A DNA stretch of 10,745 nucleotides, from assembly GCA_035604635.1 (NCBI GenBank), contig DATNIC010000066.1:1-10745 (forward strand), read 5' to 3'. The notes under the pieces are model-generated. The model made no database searches, had not been told where the DNA came from, and was given only the letters and a program-made list of their open reading frames with translations. Shown here piece by piece: positions 7,603 through 10,745 of this stretch. The stretch is from DATNIC01 sp035604635. GTDB lineage: Bacteria; Vulcanimicrobiota; Vulcanimicrobiia; Vulcanimicrobiales; Vulcanimicrobiaceae. Numbering within the stretch: the first letter of the stretch is position 1; the number at the start of each line of letters is the position of its first letter. Made by a program: the position numbers and the translations under genes.

Positions 7603-8868
7603 TCACTCGTTCGGAATGTATCTTTCCAGTTCGCGTGCGACGTCGGCGGGCGGACGCCCGGTCTCACGCGCGATTCGCGCTACGTCGTCGTATTCGAGCG
7701 AGCGGCGAGGCCGGCCCTCAATCGTCGCGGTCTTGTAGCGCACGTCGCCAAGCGGCGTGCGGACCGTCGCGATCTCGCGCTCGAGAACGTAGCGCTCCTG
7801 CCGCCGGAAACGCACGCCCAGGCTCGATGTCTGGGCAAGCATCGCGCGCGCGCAGGCTTCGGCTCGGTCGGGCGGAGCGATCGCCGAAAAGACGAGGCCG
7901 GGCCGCGACTTCTTCGTCGTCGTCGGCGTCAGCCACGCCTCGAACGCGCCGGCCTCGTAGAGGCGTTCGAGCGCCAATTCAAAGTACTGCGGCGACATGT
8001 CGTCGACGTTCGTTTCGAGCACGACGACCGAATCGATGCGCAGATCGCCGGCGCGCTGTTCGGCGAGCGGACCGATCTCGACGCGCAACACGTTCGGAAT
8101 CGGGAAGTCGCTCGTCCCGGCTCCATAGCCGATGCGCTCGTAACGCAGCGACGGCCGCTCGCCTGGACGCGCGACGAAAGTCGAGAGAATCGCAGCACCG
8201 GTCGTCGTGACGAGCTCGCCGCGCACACCGGTTGCGATGGTCGGTGCGCCGCGCATGAGTTCCGCGGTCGCCGGGGGCGGGTTGGGATACAAACCGTGGT
8301 GCATCGAGATCGCCCCCTCGCCAACGGGATACGCCGAACAGTAGACTTCGTCGACGGCGAGTTCATCGAGCGCGATGCACGCCGCTGCGACGTCGAGGAT
8401 GGCGTCGACCTGACCAAGTTCATGAAAGACGATCTCCTCGGTGGTCGAGCCGTGCACGAGCGCCTCGGCCTGCGCGAGCCGCCGATAGACCGCCTCCGCA
8501 CGTTCCTTTTGCCGTTGCGTCAGACCTGATGCAGTGATGATCTCGACGATGTCGGACAGGCGGCGTCCGGGCTGGTGCTTGTGATGATGCGCGTGCTTGT
8601 GCTCGTGGTGAACGATGCCGTCGTCGCGATCGTACGGGATGTGATGGTCTTCACGCAGATTGTCTTCGCCCGGGATGACGAGGTCGACGTACGTCGCGGC
8701 GATGCCGCGCTTGACGACTCGTTTGCGCTCGATCGCCCAGCCGCTTACCGGGATTGTTTGCAGCGCCCGCTCGATTCGCTCCAGATCCGCGCCGGCATCG
8801 ACGAGCGCACCGAGAATCATATTCCCGCTCGCTCCGCCGATCATCTCGAAGTATGCGCCGACGCTCAT
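7603..8868 (-). CDS. larC: LarC, nickel insertion enzyme of nickel-pincer nucleotide synthesis
   Basis: LarC is a CTP-dependent cyclometallase that inserts nickel into the dithiolated pyridinium mononucleotide made by LarB and LarE, completing the NPN cofactor. The protein is 421 residues from the ATG at 8866-8868; the frame is open further upstream, but that part overlaps the reductase gene and is not similar to LarC. The N-terminal module begins YFEMIGGASGNMILGALVDAG (residues 6-26), a variant of the DUF111 opening, which from memory usually reads DxFSGxSGDM. A His-rich loop (HHEHKHAHHHKH, 87-98) probably binds nickel. EEIVFHELGQVDAILD (144-159) and LETNVDDMSPQYFELA (284-299) followed by TPTTTKKSRPG are typical core segments. 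L. plantarum splits LarC into larC1 and larC2 joined by a frameshift; here one uninterrupted frame encodes both. The ATG overlaps the rmd stop by 4 nt (ATGA), so it is translated as the third gene of the gmd-rmd-larC operon. larB is not in the window. Confidence 0.92.
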   Translation of the reverse strand: MSVGAYFEMIGGASGNMILGALVDAGADLERIERALQTIPVSGWAIERKRVVKRGIAATYVDLVIPGEDNLREDHHIPYDRDDGIVHHEHKHAHHHKHQPGRRLSDIVEIITASGLTQRQKERAEAVYRRLAQAEALVHGSTTEEIVFHELGQVDAILDVAAACIALDELAVDEVYCSAYPVGEGAISMHHGLYPNPPPATAELMRGAPTIATGVRGELVTTTGAAILSTFVARPGERPSLRYERIGYGAGTSDFPIPNVLRVEIGPLAEQRAGDLRIDSVVVLETNVDDMSPQYFELALERLYEAGAFEAWLTPTTTKKSRPGLVFSAIAPPDRAEACARAMLAQTSSLGVRFRRQERYVLEREIATVRTPLGDVRYKTATIEGRPRRSLEYDDVARIARETGRPPADVARELERYIPNE

Positions 8869-9755
8869 CGCGTCGCCGTGACGCGTTTGCGCGCATCGCC
8901 GTACACGTCGCGCAGCGTTTGTTCCAGCGAGTACTGCGGTGTCCAGCCGGTCCGCTCGCGCAGCTTCGCGGGATCGCCGACGACGACCGGATTGTCGCTC
9001 GGCCGCATCCGTTGCGGATCCTCGCGGATCTCGACCGGGACGCCGGCGATCATGATGAGCTTGCGCAACACCTCGCTGATCGCGACCCCTTCGCCGCGGC
9101 AAACGTTGTACGTCTCTCCGCTCTCGCCGCGGTCGGCCAGCATCACGATCGCGGCTACCGCGTCGCGCACGTCCAGAAAATCGCGCTTGGCTTCCAGGTT
9201 GCCGACGAGCATCACCGGATTCGCGCCGTCCGCAATTTCGGCGAGCTGACGCGCGAACGACGCGACGACGAAGCGCGCGTCTTGGGCCGGGCCGATTTGA
9301 TTGAAGCCTCGATAGGTGACGACGTCCATGGCGTACGTCTTGGCAAAACCATGCACCAGTGCTTCGGCCGCGGCTTTGCTCGCGCCGTATGGATCGGCAG
9401 GGTGCTCCGCCTGGCCCGAGCTCGCAAAGACGATCCGCGGGGCTGCGGCTGTCCGCTGACCCATGCCGCGGACGGCATCGAGCAGGCGTGCCGTCCCCAT
9501 CACGTTGACGTCGAATGTCTCAAGCGGCGACGCGATGGCGTCGGGGACGAACGTTTGCGCCGCGAGATGGAAGATGCGTTCCGGCCGGACGTCGTCGATG
9601 AGGTCTCGTACGTTGCTCGCGTCGGTCAAATCGAGATGCCGGTGTTCGCCCTCGGGCGCGTGTCCAGCTGAGACCACGTCGTCGCCTCGGTCCCGCAATG
9701 CCGAAACGAGATACCTACCGACGAAGCCGTTACCGCCGGTGACGAGCACCCGCAT
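8865..9755 (-). CDS. rmd: GDP-4-dehydro-6-deoxy-D-mannose reductase (GDP-D-rhamnose synthase)
   Basis: Rmd reduces the Gmd product GDP-4-keto-6-deoxymannose to GDP-D-rhamnose with NAD(P)H. The 296-residue protein is an extended short-chain dehydrogenase: nucleotide-binding GGNGFVG (residues 7-13), HLAAQTFVPDAIASP (63-77), and the YxxxK pair Tyr123/Lys127 in DPYGASK. Features that point to Rmd are NQIGPAQDARFVVASFARQ, VGNLEAKRDFLDVRD, and the C-terminal RPSDNPVVVGDPAKLRERTGW. Between the active-site Ser pair (112-113) and Tyr123 there are only about eight residues, where typical Rmd proteins have a loop roughly 15 residues longer, so the substrate pocket may differ. It starts 5 nt after the gmd stop and overlaps larC by 4 nt. 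No Shine-Dalgarno sequence is obvious. A GDP-L-fucose synthase (WcaG) is unlikely given the C-terminal motif; another sugar 4-ketoreductase remains possible. Confidence 0.85.
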   Translation of the reverse strand: MRVLVTGGNGFVGRYLVSALRDRGDDVVSAGHAPEGEHRHLDLTDASNVRDLIDDVRPERIFHLAAQTFVPDAIASPLETFDVNVMGTARLLDAVRGMGQRTAAAPRIVFASSGQAEHPADPYGASKAAAEALVHGFAKTYAMDVVTYRGFNQIGPAQDARFVVASFARQLAEIADGANPVMLVGNLEAKRDFLDVRDAVAAIVMLADRGESGETYNVCRGEGVAISEVLRKLIMIAGVPVEIREDPQRMRPSDNPVVVGDPAKLRERTGWTPQYSLEQTLRDVYGDARKRVTATR

Positions 9756-9760
9756 AGCGG

Positions 9761-10735
9761 CTAAACCGCGGCGAGCGGGCGCAGCCGCTCGAGATCGGCT
9801 TTCACCATCATCTCGACCAGCTCTTCAAACGTCGTTTCCGGCTCCCATTTCAACATGCGCTTCGCCTTGGAGTAGTCACCGATCAGGTGGTCAACTTCGG
9901 CCGGCCGGAAAAAGCGCGGATCGGTCACGACGTATTTTTCGTAGTCGAGGCCGACGGCAGCAAACGCGAGACGAACGAAGTCGCGCACGGAGTGCGTCCG
10001 GCCGGTTGCAATGACGAAATCTTCGGCTTTCGGCTGCTGCAGCATCAGCCACATCGCCTTGACGTAGTCCCCTGCAAAGCCCCAATCGCGATGCGCGTCG
10101 AGATTTCCCATCCGCAGCTCTTTCGCAAGTCCAAGTTTGATGCGGGCTACGCCATCAGTGATCTTGCGCGTAACGAATTCCTTGCCTCGACGCCCGCTTT
10201 CATGGTTGAACAGTATCCCGCTTACTGCAAATAATTCATAAGACTCGCGATAATTCACCGTGATCCAGTGACCGTAGACTTTCGCAACGCCATACGGGCT
10301 GCGCGGATAAAACGGGGTTGTCTCTCTCTGCGGCGTCTCGACGACTTTGCCGAACATCTCGCTGCTCGAGGCTTGATAAAACTTGATCTTGGGATCGACG
10401 GCGCGGATCGCTTCGAGCATGCGCGTGACGCCGAGCGCGGTGAACTCGCCGGTGAGGACGGGCTGCGTCCACGATGTTGGGACGAACGATTGCGCTGCCA
10501 AGTTGTAGATTTCTTGCGGGCGAGTGTCCGAGAGGATCGTCGTGATCGAGCTTTGATCGAGCAGGTCGCCCGAGACGATCTCGATCCGGTCGGTGATGTG
10601 CTCGATTCGCTCGTGAACGTCGGTGCTCGACCGCCGCGTCATCCCAATCACGCGGTAGCCCTTTTCCAGCAAGAGCTCGGCCAAGTACGATCCGTCTTGG
10701 CCGGTTATCCCCGTGATGAGCGCCGTTTTCCGCAT
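9761..10735 (-). CDS. gmd: GDP-mannose 4,6-dehydratase
   Basis: Gmd turns GDP-D-mannose into GDP-4-keto-6-deoxy-D-mannose, the first step toward GDP-D-rhamnose or GDP-L-fucose. The 324 residues match the bacterial family in length and motifs: GITGQDG (9-15), AAQSFVPTSW (80-89), SSSEMFG (123-129) with Glu126, PYGVAK (147-152) with Tyr148/Lys152, and the signature NHESGRRGKEFVTRKI (177-192). NLDAHRDWGFAGDYVKAMW (211-229) is also characteristic. I choose the ATG at 10733-10735; a TTG one codon upstream is possible but the ATG is better placed behind a GAGAG. The following gene, rmd, starts 5 nt after the stop, which indicates that the product is D-rhamnose and not fucose, for use in a polysaccharide, lipopolysaccharide or S-layer glycan. 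The promoter would be beyond the window edge. Confidence 0.96.
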   Translation of the reverse strand: MRKTALITGITGQDGSYLAELLLEKGYRVIGMTRRSSTDVHERIEHITDRIEIVSGDLLDQSSITTILSDTRPQEIYNLAAQSFVPTSWTQPVLTGEFTALGVTRMLEAIRAVDPKIKFYQASSSEMFGKVVETPQRETTPFYPRSPYGVAKVYGHWITVNYRESYELFAVSGILFNHESGRRGKEFVTRKITDGVARIKLGLAKELRMGNLDAHRDWGFAGDYVKAMWLMLQQPKAEDFVIATGRTHSVRDFVRLAFAAVGLDYEKYVVTDPRFFRPAEVDHLIGDYSKAKRMLKWEPETTFEELVEMMVKADLERLRPLAAV

Positions 10736-10745
10736 CAAACTCTCA

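Noticed and set aside
8869..9102. An N-terminal extension of the larC frame.
   Set aside because: It overlaps rmd, has no similarity to LarC, and the ATG at 8868 forms a typical 4-nt coupling overlap.
8754..9671. A 305-residue plus-strand open frame opposite larC and rmd.
   Set aside because: Both opposite genes carry clear family motifs; this frame has none and is explained by codon bias.

Overview
The window is 10.7 kb of dense, GC-rich bacterial DNA. Apart from two genes, everything is on the minus strand in long, tightly packed runs with 4-nt or longer overlaps. Gene content and sequence style fit a poorly characterised GC-rich phylum; Candidatus Eremiobacterota (WPS-2) is my guess, but no phylogenetic marker is present and this is not proven. 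Several starts lack a Shine-Dalgarno sequence, and three carry a -10-like hexamer only 8-9 nt upstream, which suggests leaderless transcripts.

Layout, left to right. 3-773 (+) is the 3' part of a polytopic GPI18/PIG-V-like mannosyltransferase-family protein. 803-1093 (-) is a solitary HigA-type antitoxin with no toxin beside it. 1130-4480 (-) is a three-gene acyl-CoA operon: thiolase, 3-hydroxyacyl-CoA dehydrogenase, acyl-CoA dehydrogenase. 4549-6870 (-) is a translationally coupled operon: LarE sulfur insertase, membrane methyltransferase of the ICMT/PEMT family, CDF metal exporter. 6967-7584 (+) is a complete HigB-HigA toxin-antitoxin module. 7603-10735 (-) is a second coupled operon: Gmd, Rmd (GDP-D-rhamnose synthesis) and LarC.

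How the genes work together. Gmd and Rmd convert GDP-mannose to GDP-D-rhamnose for a surface glycan; the glycosyltransferase at the left edge may belong to envelope glycan or lipid assembly but is far away and on the other strand. LarC and LarE are two of the three enzymes that make the nickel-pincer nucleotide (NPN) cofactor. LarB and any LarA-type client enzyme are not in the window. The toxin-antitoxin module sits on the opposite strand between larC and larE and separates them. The acyl-CoA operon covers three of the four steps between acetyl-CoA and butyryl-CoA (or short-chain beta-oxidation); a crotonase is missing here.

Points most worth a second look: a LarE with the CxxC plus Cys pattern of the [4Fe-4S] type; a thiolase about 52 residues longer than the classical enzyme because of one internal insertion; an Rmd with a shortened active-site loop; a perfect 7-bp inverted repeat spanning the higB promoter; and the recurrent start-proximal -10 hexamers. 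I did not see a clearly new multi-gene system, CRISPR array, tRNA, rRNA or insertion sequence.
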